The notes: generated by a model not told the origin, from the sequence alone. 11,363 nt of DNA from Deltaproteobacteria bacterium (GCA_013286765.1 JABDFB010000074.1:1-11363), one strand, 5' to 3'; shown: positions 1-5,809, numbered from the stretch's first letter. Program-made: numbers and translations.

Positions 1-515
1 GTTCGCCGAACGATTTTTGGTATCCTTTTGCAAAGAATGGCCTGCTGAGCCTGGGTTATGAAGTGTGGGTACCACAACTTCCAGACAGGGCAACCCCAAA
101 CTTAGAGACCCAACTGCCATTTCTACTTCGAGAAGGGCGGTTTACTTCTGATACAGTTGTAATCGCCCATTCAGCTGGAGCACCTCTAGTTCTCGCACTT
201 TTAGAAAACGTGACTTCGAAAATGAAACAGGTAATTCTGGTCGCTGCGAAAATTTCTCCGAAACCGGACTCTTCAGGCCCCACCATTGTAAAGGAAGACT
301 ACGACTGGGACCTCATCAGGAGGAACGTTTCGGATTTGACGATCATCAATTCGAACAACGACCCCTGGGGTTGCGATGATATTCAAGGAAGAATCTTATT
401 TGATCGTTTGGGTGGAACCCTGATTATCCGTAACGGGGAGGGGCATATGGGCTCCAAGAAATACAACCAACCCTATCGTGAATTCCCGCTTCTATTAAAG
501 TTGGTTGTTGATTAG
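1..515 (+). CDS. RBBP9/YdeN-family serine hydrolase, 5' end outside window
   Basis: This is an alpha/beta hydrolase of the small RBBP9/YdeN type (family members are roughly 180-190 aa), predicted to be cytoplasmic; the natural substrate of such bacterial proteins is generally unknown. The frame is open from base 3, upstream of an internal GTG at 63, and the residues before that GTG (SPNDFWYPF, then LGYEVWVPQLPD) fit the family N-terminus. The gene therefore begins before the window and only the HG-type oxyanion region is probably missing. The catalytic triad is visible: nucleophile Ser in AHSAGAP (codon 171-173), Asp in SNNDPWG (360-362) and His in GEGHMG (444-446). The nucleophile elbow is A-H-S-A-G rather than the textbook G-x-S-x-G. 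The gene ends at TAG 513-515. The next gene is convergent and 271 bp away, so this is probably the end of its transcription unit. Family assignment is firm; function is not. Confidence 0.88.
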   Translation, partial: SPNDFWYPFAKNGLLSLGYEVWVPQLPDRATPNLETQLPFLLREGRFTSDTVVIAHSAGAPLVLALLENVTSKMKQVILVAAKISPKPDSSGPTIVKEDYDWDLIRRNVSDLTIINSNNDPWGCDDIQGRILFDRLGGTLIIRNGEGHMGSKKYNQPYREFPLLLKLVVD

Positions 516-613
516 AATTTCAACGATCGCTCTGTTTGGACTCGGCAATAAAGAGGATAGGGTTTTCGATGCCGAAGAGCTAGCTTCGGTCCAGGGGGTG
601 CCTCACTGATTTT

Positions 614-669
614 TAGGAAATAACTCCACAAATTACCGAGCAAAACTCTGCTAAAGAATGGGACATTCT
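614..669. repeat. Imperfect dispersed repeat, copy A
   Basis: This non-coding stretch aligns by hand with 2766-2822 in the same orientation. Both start with TAGGAAA, continue with AACTCC, CAAA and TGCTAA at matching positions, and end with GGACATTCT. About 44 of 57 aligned columns agree, with one gap. It lies in the intergenic region 516-786, between the hydrolase and the 787-1467 gene. The rest of that region shows no convincing gene: it is AT-rich on the right and has a 6-bp hairpin without a T-run at 572-589. Confidence 0.55.
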
Positions 670-786
670 ATCCAGAATTTGTGTTAAATATTTATTTTAT
701 TATTAAGTAATTATTCGAATGGAACTTAAATCCTGTAAAATCGTAAATCGATTTTTGGTAGTTCTTTCGTATTGATCAAGACGTTA

Positions 787-1467
787 CTACGCCATTTTGG
801 CATGCCGTAGAAGTGAACCGTCACAGAGACCAAAATGAGACAGATTTTTATAAGTCTTGTTTATTTGCATTCGAAAATGATGTGTTGCTTTTGCGATCTC
901 ATAGAGAGATTTAGGTTTCTCTTTCTCTAAATAGGCTTTTAAATCTGCAGGTACTGGATCAAGTCCTGAAGCTCGGAATTTTATTTCAGGGCAGTGTTGC
1001 ATTACATAATTTGGTGATATCAAAAATTTTTCTGTATCTACGGTTAAAGGATAGGTTATTATGCCGACCCTCTCAAAATATGGATTAATACCCTGCTTAG
1101 GCTTAGGAAGATTTGGAAACAACAGTTCGCTTTTGGCCCTTGATACAAAGGGAGCAAGAATATTCCACTGTTGTTTTTTTGATGAAGTATCTTTTAGGAT
1201 GGCAAGAAATGCTGCCAGTATAACTGGATTATGCTTATGCTCTTTTAGAAGACTTCGGAATTTGGATGGACTCAAGATCCTTCCGTAAAACGAAAGCCAA
1301 TTCATAAAACAGTGTGTGATGCGTATATCTTTAGACATTTCCTCAGTTGCCTCAATGACAAATTCCTCCAAGTCTTGATAGCGATTTCTGCATTTCGTGG
1401 GATTGCCAGAAATATTTCCACCAAAGTACGATAGTTGATCTATGAAAGGTATTTTATCTCCCAACAT
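787..1467 (-). CDS. Unknown 226-aa partner of the nucleotidyltransferase, possible C-terminal winged helix
   Basis: I do not recognise this protein. It has no signal peptide or membrane segment and looks cytoplasmic. The C-terminal third (from about residue 165, around SLYEIAKATHHFRMQI) has the pattern of a helix-turn-helix or winged-helix domain followed by a short beta hairpin (LSHFGLCDGSLL). The middle (LLKEHKHNPVILAAFLAIL) is helical. I chose ATG at 1467 because GAGG lies 9 nt upstream; a TTG at 1482 in the same frame would add five residues but has a poorer ribosome site. The gene overlaps the 3' end of the upstream nucleotidyltransferase gene by 14 nt, so the two are almost certainly translationally coupled. 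Tight coupling to a nucleotidyltransferase suggests the partner of a toxin-antitoxin or abortive-infection pair, as AbiEi is to AbiEii, but the gene order is reversed and homology to AbiEi is not evident. Function is inferred from context only. Confidence 0.7.
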   Translation of the reverse strand: MLGDKIPFIDQLSYFGGNISGNPTKCRNRYQDLEEFVIEATEEMSKDIRITHCFMNWLSFYGRILSPSKFRSLLKEHKHNPVILAAFLAILKDTSSKKQQWNILAPFVSRAKSELLFPNLPKPKQGINPYFERVGIITYPLTVDTEKFLISPNYVMQHCPEIKFRASGLDPVPADLKAYLEKEKPKSLYEIAKATHHFRMQINKTYKNLSHFGLCDGSLLRHAKMA

Positions 1468-1999
1468 TTCGAATGTCCTCAATCATCTCTTGATAATTTG
1501 GATAGAATTTAGGTTTCTCGGGACGTCGTGTCTCTTGAATGAACCGTATAGCTTCATCTATTTCTGCGGAAGAAGGATTCAACCGCTTCAAGTCAACTAA
1601 GTCTTTTGGGTTCTCGTTCCCACGATCAATATACGCAGCCGCTTTCAGCATGATCAAATCCTTGCGAGAGGCTATTTTTAGAATTAAATGTTCACCGATT
1701 TTTATTTCGAGAAGACGGGATTCAAAGCCCTCGGGTCTAGGAATTCCAAAGGAATTATCATTCAACCATAAAGAGACTAAACCTCGCTGGGAAGCGATTA
1801 ATTTAATGCGTTCAATAATTTTTTCATCTAGATCCTGAATTGTATCTATATCCCTAGTTCGAATATAATTGGCACCCTGCAGGTAAAATGCAAAACTTCC
1901 AATTATCTGAAGTTCAAGAACGATTCCCTCTGTATGAAGCCATGTTTCTAAATCCTTAAGAGCACCTAATAAATTTTCTGGGTTACTTTCAGTGTTCAT
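1454..1999 (-). CDS. Nucleotidyltransferase-fold protein, DUF6036-like
   Basis: This 181-aa protein resembles minimal nucleotidyltransferases of the DUF6036/AbiEii-like group, which in known systems transfer nucleotides to tRNA or protein targets and act as toxins or antitoxins. The signature GS (residues 34-35, IIGSFAFYL) is followed by the metal-binding pair D50 and D52 in TRDIDTI. Later comes a family-typical SRKDLIMLKAAAYIDRG segment (residues 111-127) and KDLVDLKRL. ATG 1999 is the first codon downstream of a strong promoter and an inverted repeat, with no Shine-Dalgarno sequence. It is the first gene of a two-gene operon with the 787-1467 gene. It differs clearly in sequence from the second nucleotidyltransferase at 3174-3656, so the two are not recent duplicates. 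Nucleotidyltransferase fold is likely; toxin or antitoxin role is inference. Confidence 0.8.
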   Translation of the reverse strand: MNTESNPENLLGALKDLETWLHTEGIVLELQIIGSFAFYLQGANYIRTRDIDTIQDLDEKIIERIKLIASQRGLVSLWLNDNSFGIPRPEGFESRLLEIKIGEHLILKIASRKDLIMLKAAAYIDRGNENPKDLVDLKRLNPSSAEIDEAIRFIQETRRPEKPKFYPNYQEMIEDIRNVGR

Positions 2000-2035
2000 T
2001 AGTATTAATATAATACTAATTCGAAATCATTTCAA
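1998..2035 (-). promoter_or_regulatory. Promoter with operator-like inverted repeat abutting the nucleotidyltransferase start codon
   Basis: On the minus strand, TTGAAA (2035-2030) is separated by 17 nt from TATATT (2012-2007), and ATG begins 7 nt later at 1999. A perfect 10-bp inverted repeat (ATTAGTATTA / TAATACTAAT, 3-nt centre) covers 1998-2020. It embraces the -10 box and the first two bases of the start codon. Transcription would start at or next to the A of ATG, giving a leaderless mRNA. The repeat is well placed for autorepression by one of the two operon products. Confidence 0.65.
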
Positions 2036-2145
2036 GACCCGGAGGTTATTTTATAGAAAAGCCAGTAAAATTAAACTCTTAGATTTATTTGTACCCTGTT
2101 TCTCGCCTTGCTCTTCAAGCCAATCATTTTGGGCTTAATCTATTA

Positions 2146-2174
2146 TTGACATTGTACGTACATTGTTATAGAAT
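2146..2174 (+). promoter_or_regulatory. brnTA promoter with palindromic operator in the spacer
   Basis: TTGACA (2146-2151), a 17-nt spacer and TAGAAT (2169-2174) make a near-consensus sigma70 promoter. The spacer holds the perfect palindrome TGTACGTACA (2153-2162), and ACATTGT occurs twice 11 bp apart (2149 and 2160). BrnA antitoxins are ribbon-helix-helix repressors of their own operon, so this is the expected operator position. The toxin-frame GTG at 2181 lies 6 nt after the -10 box. Confidence 0.7.
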
Positions 2175-2180
2175 GAAATA

Positions 2181-2451
2181 GTGGACATTACTTGGGATGA
2201 TCGTAAAAATGAGATAATTTTAAGAAACATGGGGTTTGGTTTGATGAAGCTGTAACGGTCATTGTTAATCCATTACTCTCGTGGCTCCAAATGATCATCC
2301 TGACGGAAATAGGATGGAATATCTTGGTCATTCGGATCGTGGCAAATTGGTTTATGTAGTTACTGTGGAGGAAATATCTGATGAAATTAAAATAGTCTCC
2401 GCTAGAAAAGCCACATCAAAAGAAAGGGTGGGGTATGAAACAGGAATTTAA
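2181..2451 (+). pseudogene. brnT: BrnT-family toxin gene broken by two frameshifts
   Basis: BrnT is a RelE-fold ribonuclease toxin of type II TA systems. Its characteristic pieces are all here but lie in three frames. ITWDDRKNE is read from 2181; FKKHGVWFDEAVTVIVNPLL is read in a second frame from 2219; VAPNDHPDGNRMEYLGHSDR, then KLVYVV, IKIVSARKATSKER and a TAA at 2449-2451 are read in a third frame from 2281. Each shift is explained by loss of a single base, near 2217-2218 (would restore EINFKKHG) and near 2280 (would restore NPLLSVAP). Without repair, translation from GTG 2181 stops at TAA after about 24 codons. The 3' end overlaps brnA by 17 nt, the normal BrnT-BrnA arrangement. The start is uncertain: an ATG at 2173 leads straight into TAG unless a third base was lost. 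Sequencing error is the main alternative to true decay. Confidence 0.82.
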
Positions 2452-2689
2452 TTTTAAAAAAGCAAAGAAGGTTGGTAGTAAGTTTAAAAATAAAGATGTA
2501 AAAGTCTCTGTGACTGCTCGTCTTGATCCTGATATTGTCTCTTGGCTAAGAACTAAATCTGAGGAACTTGCTATTCCTTACCAAACTTTTATGAACTCCC
2601 TTCTAAAACAAGCCATGGTTGGGTCTTCATTAACTGAAGAAAGAGTACGGTATATTGTCAAAGAAGAACTGCTAAAAAAAGTAATTTAA
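2435..2689 (+). CDS. brnA: BrnA-family antitoxin, ribbon-helix-helix
   Basis: This 84-aa protein is the antitoxin and DNA-binding partner of BrnT. It opens with MKQEFNFKKAKK, the toxin-wrapping segment typical of BrnA. The ribbon-helix-helix fold follows: strand about residues 22-30 (VKVSVTARL), helix 31-45 (DPDIVSWLRTKSEEL), then the second helix from IPYQTFMNSLLKQAM (47-61). The last 20 residues are a charged helix. ATG 2435 is preceded by a purine-rich ribosome site (AAAGGGTGGGG) and overlaps the broken brnT frame by 17 nt. The gene is intact although its toxin is not, so it may now be an orphan repressor. It shares TKS-x-x-x-x-x-x-x-YQ and flanking helix pattern with the ribbon-helix-helix protein at 2916-3170. 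Confidence 0.85.
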   Translation: MKQEFNFKKAKKVGSKFKNKDVKVSVTARLDPDIVSWLRTKSEELAIPYQTFMNSLLKQAMVGSSLTEERVRYIVKEELLKKVI

Positions 2690-2765
2690 AGTTTTTTCAA
2701 CATCTCAGACAGTACACAGGCTAAACTCACTAAAGCATTTAGGCTTTCCCGGCGGGCCAATCATC

Positions 2766-2822
2766 TAGGAAAGAACTCCGCAAAATGCGGAACGAATCTA
2801 TGCTAAGTAATAAGGACATTCT
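2766..2822. repeat. Imperfect dispersed repeat, copy B
   Basis: This is the partner of 614-669 (TAGGAAA to GGACATTCT, about 44 of 57 columns the same). This copy holds a small hairpin, CCGCA-AAA-TGCGG at 2778-2790, which copy A has lost. It lies in the 226-bp intergenic stretch between brnA and the convergent gene ending at 2916; I see no gene in that stretch. Confidence 0.55.
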
Positions 2823-2915
2823 TTCATATTGTCCGATTTGATTAGAGCTGATCATTGGCGGTGTCAGATCACGTGGTTCATACAGCTAAGGTCCATTCGG
2901 TTCCCTTGGGGACTT

Positions 2916-3170
2916 CTATTCCTTCCTAACCCACTGTCGCATCAATTCTACAATCTGGCTTTGGTATTTTTTGCCTTCCAATTTAGATTTTGTTTTGAAA
3001 ATCTTAAGCAATTCCTCGGGAATTCTTAAACTAATAGGTTTTGTTTTTCCTTCTTGTGACGCTACGACAGCCTGATACTGAGTCACAAACTCCGCAATTT
3101 GCGTTGGAGTTAGTTTTTTTGCCTGATCGAGGTATTCTTTAGTAAAAAACTGAATAGGGCGTTTTGACAT
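2916..3170 (-). CDS. Ribbon-helix-helix (CopG/BrnA-like) antitoxin-type protein
   Basis: This 84-aa protein is probably a DNA-binding antitoxin or autorepressor. The C-terminal half carries a ribbon-helix-helix domain: strand PISLRI (45-50), helix PEELLKIFKTKSKLEG (51-66) and helix YQSQIVELMRQWV (69-81). The N-terminal half (residues 1-40, KEYLDQAKKLTPTQIAEFV) is helical and may be the partner-binding arm. ATG 3170 lies 3 nt after the upstream gene's stop, with an AAGGGGA ribosome site about 8 nt before it, so it is the second gene of an operon with the nucleotidyltransferase at 3174-3656. By analogy with other type II modules it would bind the 20-bp palindrome at 3656-3675. Which of the two products is toxic cannot be read from the sequence. 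Confidence 0.78.
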   Translation of the reverse strand: MSKRPIQFFTKEYLDQAKKLTPTQIAEFVTQYQAVVASQEGKTKPISLRIPEELLKIFKTKSKLEGKKYQSQIVELMRQWVRKE

Positions 3171-3173
3171 CGT

Positions 3174-3656
3174 TTATTTCCCCTTGTATTGCTTTCCGGC
3201 AATACTTTCAAGAGCACGAATATCTTCGAGATCTTGATTTCTTCCTGACTTTCGTTTCATTTCTATCAATGATGGTATTGAAGCTATCTTTACGCTAGTT
3301 CCCAAAATTTTTTTCTGAACTGTCTTAATCTTCCGTAGGTCTTGGGTAATAATGATATCAACAATATGAGCCGGATTTATCGGATCGTAAAACGACCAAG
3401 CGATGAGATTTCTGTTTTTAATATATTCTTCCCGAAAGTTGAAAACATCCTTGGCCGTTACTGGAAGACGACCCACTAAACCCAGGCTCTTCAGGGCCTT
3501 CTCTCCACCTTCAAAAGCTTCTTGTGTTAGACCCAGAACAATATCCAAATCCACAGTTCCTCTGATCACTCCGTGGAGAGTAACAGCAAATCCGCCCACG
3601 ATAGCATAGTCAACTTGGAATTTTTCAAGTGCATGAATGACTTTTAGGATAAACAT
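3174..3656 (-). CDS. MNT-like nucleotidyltransferase, TA-module type
   Basis: This 160-aa protein has the minimal nucleotidyltransferase fold seen in MNT and AbiEii-like toxins and antitoxins. The signature is GG at 21-22 (AIVGGFAVTLHG) followed by D36 and D38 in TVDLDIV, with a third likely metal-binding Asp at D100 (HIVDIII). The C-terminus has the family pattern SLIEMKRKSGRNQDLEDIRA (129-148). The frame can be extended upstream to a TTG at 3767, but the extension (about 37 residues) has no ribosome site, contains the predicted promoter, and precedes the normal family N-terminus, so I chose ATG 3656. No Shine-Dalgarno sequence precedes this ATG; a 20-bp palindrome abuts it. The downstream ribbon-helix-helix gene follows after 3 nt. 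Fold is clear; biochemical activity and toxicity are inferred. Confidence 0.82.
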   Translation of the reverse strand: MFILKVIHALEKFQVDYAIVGGFAVTLHGVIRGTVDLDIVLGLTQEAFEGGEKALKSLGLVGRLPVTAKDVFNFREEYIKNRNLIAWSFYDPINPAHIVDIIITQDLRKIKTVQKKILGTSVKIASIPSLIEMKRKSGRNQDLEDIRALESIAGKQYKGK

Positions 3657-3692
3657 GTATATACTAGTATATACAACTTTGTTAGAAGTCAA
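3656..3692 (-). promoter_or_regulatory. Promoter and 20-bp perfect palindrome at the nucleotidyltransferase start
   Basis: On the minus strand TTGACT (3692-3687) is followed after 15 nt by TATACT (3671-3666); a weaker TACTAG box would give 17 nt. The perfect palindrome TGTATATACTAGTATATACA spans 3656-3675. It contains the -10 box and shares its outermost base pair with the A of the ATG at 3656. This is the expected operator for the ribbon-helix-helix gene product. The leader would be absent or only a few nucleotides long. Confidence 0.65.
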
Positions 3693-3773
3693 CTCGGAAT
3701 TCAAAAGACCAAAAGATTGGAAGTCGCCAATGCTTGTGCAATAACCTGACTTAAGGGAGCTTTTCAAATATGA

Positions 3774-3899
3774 CTGTATAATGATATCGTGCGAACGTTT
3801 TCAGGGGCACCATGGGAGAAGAAGGTAGAAGTAAAGGCACTTATTGATCCTGCTTTGCTTGTCGAAATAGAAGCCGATGCGATTCTATTGGACTTATAA
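3774..3899 (+). pseudogene. Fragment of a RidA (YjgF)-family gene, C-terminus only
   Basis: A plus-strand frame ending at TAA 3897-3899 reads GAPWEKKVEVKALIDPALLV, then EIEADAILLDL. This matches the RidA C-terminal pattern (P-x-R-x-x-VEV-x-x-L then a VEIEA-A stretch). Only about 40 codons remain. The frame is closed by TGA at 3771, and the conserved N-terminal two thirds of the ~125-aa family are absent. The key Arg of the P-A-R-T/S motif is replaced by Glu-Lys, consistent with either decay or a divergent homologue. It lies between the promoter of the second nucleotidyltransferase operon and the DUF5995 gene, and suggests that an insertion or deletion cut an older gene here. The match is short, so identity is probable rather than certain. 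Confidence 0.55.
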
Positions 3900-3913
3900 A
3901 GGTGAAGCGACAC

Positions 3914-4651
3914 TTAGCTAATTGCCAGAATATTCGCTCTGATGTCCGACGATTCTCTATTTTTTAGCCAAGAACCGACAGGGCCGATGTGCAGTAGACC
4001 TGTGCCGAGTAGAGAGGCTTCTGAATCACGTGTTTGAATTTTGGGAATCTGCTCTGGGAGAGGAAGGCCTGCAAGAGAGCTACAGAAATTCCAAGCTTCA
4101 TCTCTAGCTTTTTCCATTGAGTAACTAAGCAAATGGTCTTCTGCTGTTTCATCAAAGTGTACCATCTCGGTGAAATGAGGAGATATACTGCTCAACCCTT
4201 GTTCGACCGGTGGTACCAAAGATGCGAGGATTTGATTTATTTTCTCAAAGTCGGGCTTTAAAGCTTCCACTTTACCGGCAGTTCTACCTGCAGCAATTCC
4301 TAGATCTAGATTAATATGCGCATTCATGCCTAGAAGAAGATGTTGGAGAATGCAGAGGTTTTCGTTTTTACCAGCCTCAAAAGCTAGCAGCCATGAACGG
4401 GAAGGAATTTCTCCAGCCTGATATTGTTGGTATGCGGTGATGTATCTGTTTGCAAAAGTGACATCCAGCTTCTCCATTCTCGCGCCATCTTCAAACTGCC
4501 CTGACTTTATTCCATCTCGAACAGCCATTGTCACACGTCGGTAAAGTGCAGCAAAGTATCCTAACCTGTCTCCGACATTTAGCGAGTTCTGAATGATCTC
4601 GCCGAGTGCTTCAATCACATCATCGACTGTTTTAGGCAGCATTGGGAACAT
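3914..4651 (-). CDS. DUF5995 family protein
   Basis: This 245-aa protein fits DUF5995, a mostly helical family of unknown function found in diverse bacteria. The family's most conserved blocks are present: RLGYFAALYRRVT (29-41), LDVTFANRYI (62-71), SRSWLLAFEA (84-93) and QHLLLGMNAHINLDLGIA (103-120). The His and Asn/Asp-rich last block, with H104, N110, H112, N114 and D116, looks like a metal or substrate site, but that is inference. There is no signal peptide. I chose ATG 4651; a TTG at 4699 would add 16 residues and ATG 4642 would remove three. None has a good ribosome site. It is divergent from the 4757-5809 gene, with a very AT-rich region between them. I see no operon partner. Confidence 0.85.
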   Translation of the reverse strand: MFPMLPKTVDDVIEALGEIIQNSLNVGDRLGYFAALYRRVTMAVRDGIKSGQFEDGARMEKLDVTFANRYITAYQQYQAGEIPSRSWLLAFEAGKNENLCILQHLLLGMNAHINLDLGIAAGRTAGKVEALKPDFEKINQILASLVPPVEQGLSSISPHFTEMVHFDETAEDHLLSYSMEKARDEAWNFCSSLAGLPLPEQIPKIQTRDSEASLLGTGLLHIGPVGSWLKNRESSDIRANILAIS

Positions 4652-4756
4652 TATATAATACGTAAAATAAGGAGAAAATAGATTTCTATCACTACTCAAG
4701 GATTGTTTTTTATTATTATTTACAAAAATAATAATTATTTAAGTTACAATTGAGGT

Positions 4757-5809
4757 GTGTGTGGACGTAAAACGCCCGTCAAATTATCGACCATTTCGTT
4801 GTTGTTTCTCGTATTAAATAACTCTTACGCAGGGTCTAATCCGGATCTGTGCAACCAAGAAGGAAAAAGCAAGTGGGTAAGTCTGTCGGAACAAGCGTGT
4901 GATGTGTCACTAGCCCTAAAAGGAAAACCTTCCTGCGATAGGATAAGAGAAATGCAGGACCCGGTTCCGACCTTGGCAGAAGTCTTAGGTGGGAAAGTGA
5001 ATCCAGATGACAGTAGAGAAATCATCATTACAACCCCTAAGAACGAGGTTGTGCCTGTATTTGTTCAGAAGCTTCCGAATAGGATTATATTTAGGGTTCG
5101 AAGTCGTGAAAAAAAAGTAAATAAAGACTGTATGATTTTTGACCTTCTTCTAAAGGAAAATAAAGGTGAGCTCGCTTGGATTGGGACGGAGGACGTTGAT
5201 TGTCCCATTCCAAAAAAGCAGGGAGGGTCATTTCTATTGGATCTGGTCGATTTGTTGAGTAAAAACTTAGGAGTTGAGAAAACTATCGTGACAGACGCTT
5301 CTGAAAAAAGATGCAACAAGACAAAAAAAATGAGTGATTTATGGTTCCTAAGTATCATGAAGAATGGAATGACATGGTACGAAAAACACGGCTACCTGCC
5401 CGATAGTAACTACAAAGTATATAGGGAAAGGGTCGAAGCCCTAAAAGAGTTCTCCCTATCTCAAATCCAAGGTGAGCTCGAGTCTTTCCTTGAAAAACAT
5501 AGAAAAGATCTTGAAAACGATCCTTTCTCAAACCATCTCAAACAATTCAGGGAGCAAACGGATAAGTTCCATGAAACTAGGAAGTCGATGAAAGGCAAAG
5601 AACTACATGTGTTGCCTGAGCCGGGCCTTGGGGAGTTTATGAGTTGGTTATGGGACGAGGACTGTGAGTCATACCAAAGTATTTATCACCTCCTGTTTAA
5701 TGAGCTAAAGGGTAAAGCACCCAATTTTCTTTGGCGCGGGAACCTGCGCGAAGTCATGAGTAATGTGGGCAATATGACAAAATATTTCAACAAAGATTGC
5801 CATCATTAG
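4757..5809 (+). CDS. Secreted cysteine-containing protein of unknown function
   Basis: I do not recognise this 350-aa protein. The N-terminus (RKTPVKLSTISLLFLVLNNS, then YAGS) looks like a Sec signal peptide with cleavage near residue 25 after an A-x-A-like YAG/S site, so the mature protein is periplasmic or exported. Mature cysteines number eight (32, 48, 60, 125, 149, 186, 303, 348), an even count compatible with disulfides. The central block VTDASEKRC (178-186) through MKNGMTWYEKHGYLP (201-215) is the most motif-like part. Residues 222-280 are charged and helical, and the C-terminal region is rich in Trp and acidic residues. The start is uncertain: GTG 4757 is the only start before the signal peptide because TGA at 4751 closes the frame. 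Its GAGG is only one base upstream, too close to act normally. TACAAT at 4745-4750 might be a -10 box. Confidence 0.75.
   Translation: MCGRKTPVKLSTISLLFLVLNNSYAGSNPDLCNQEGKSKWVSLSEQACDVSLALKGKPSCDRIREMQDPVPTLAEVLGGKVNPDDSREIIITTPKNEVVPVFVQKLPNRIIFRVRSREKKVNKDCMIFDLLLKENKGELAWIGTEDVDCPIPKKQGGSFLLDLVDLLSKNLGVEKTIVTDASEKRCNKTKKMSDLWFLSIMKNGMTWYEKHGYLPDSNYKVYRERVEALKEFSLSQIQGELESFLEKHRKDLENDPFSNHLKQFREQTDKFHETRKSMKGKELHVLPEPGLGEFMSWLWDEDCESYQSIYHLLFNELKGKAPNFLWRGNLREVMSNVGNMTKYFNKDCHH

Noticed and set aside
572..589. Hairpin CCGAAG-AGCTAG-CTTCGG after the hydrolase gene, a possible terminator
   Set aside because: The stem is only 6 bp and no T-run follows, so an intrinsic terminator cannot be supported.
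2055..2140. Minus-strand open frame of about 28 codons reading NDWLEEQGEKQGTNK
   Set aside because: No start codon or ribosome site and too short; it could be a gene remnant but nothing identifies it.
2690..2765. Possible stem with CTAAA/TTTAG arms downstream of brnA
   Set aside because: The arms are only 5 bp with a long loop, and the outer GGC pair does not match; not distinguishable from chance.
3657..3767. Longer start (TTG 3767) for the second nucleotidyltransferase
   Set aside because: The added residues have no family counterpart or ribosome site and would place the predicted promoter inside the gene.
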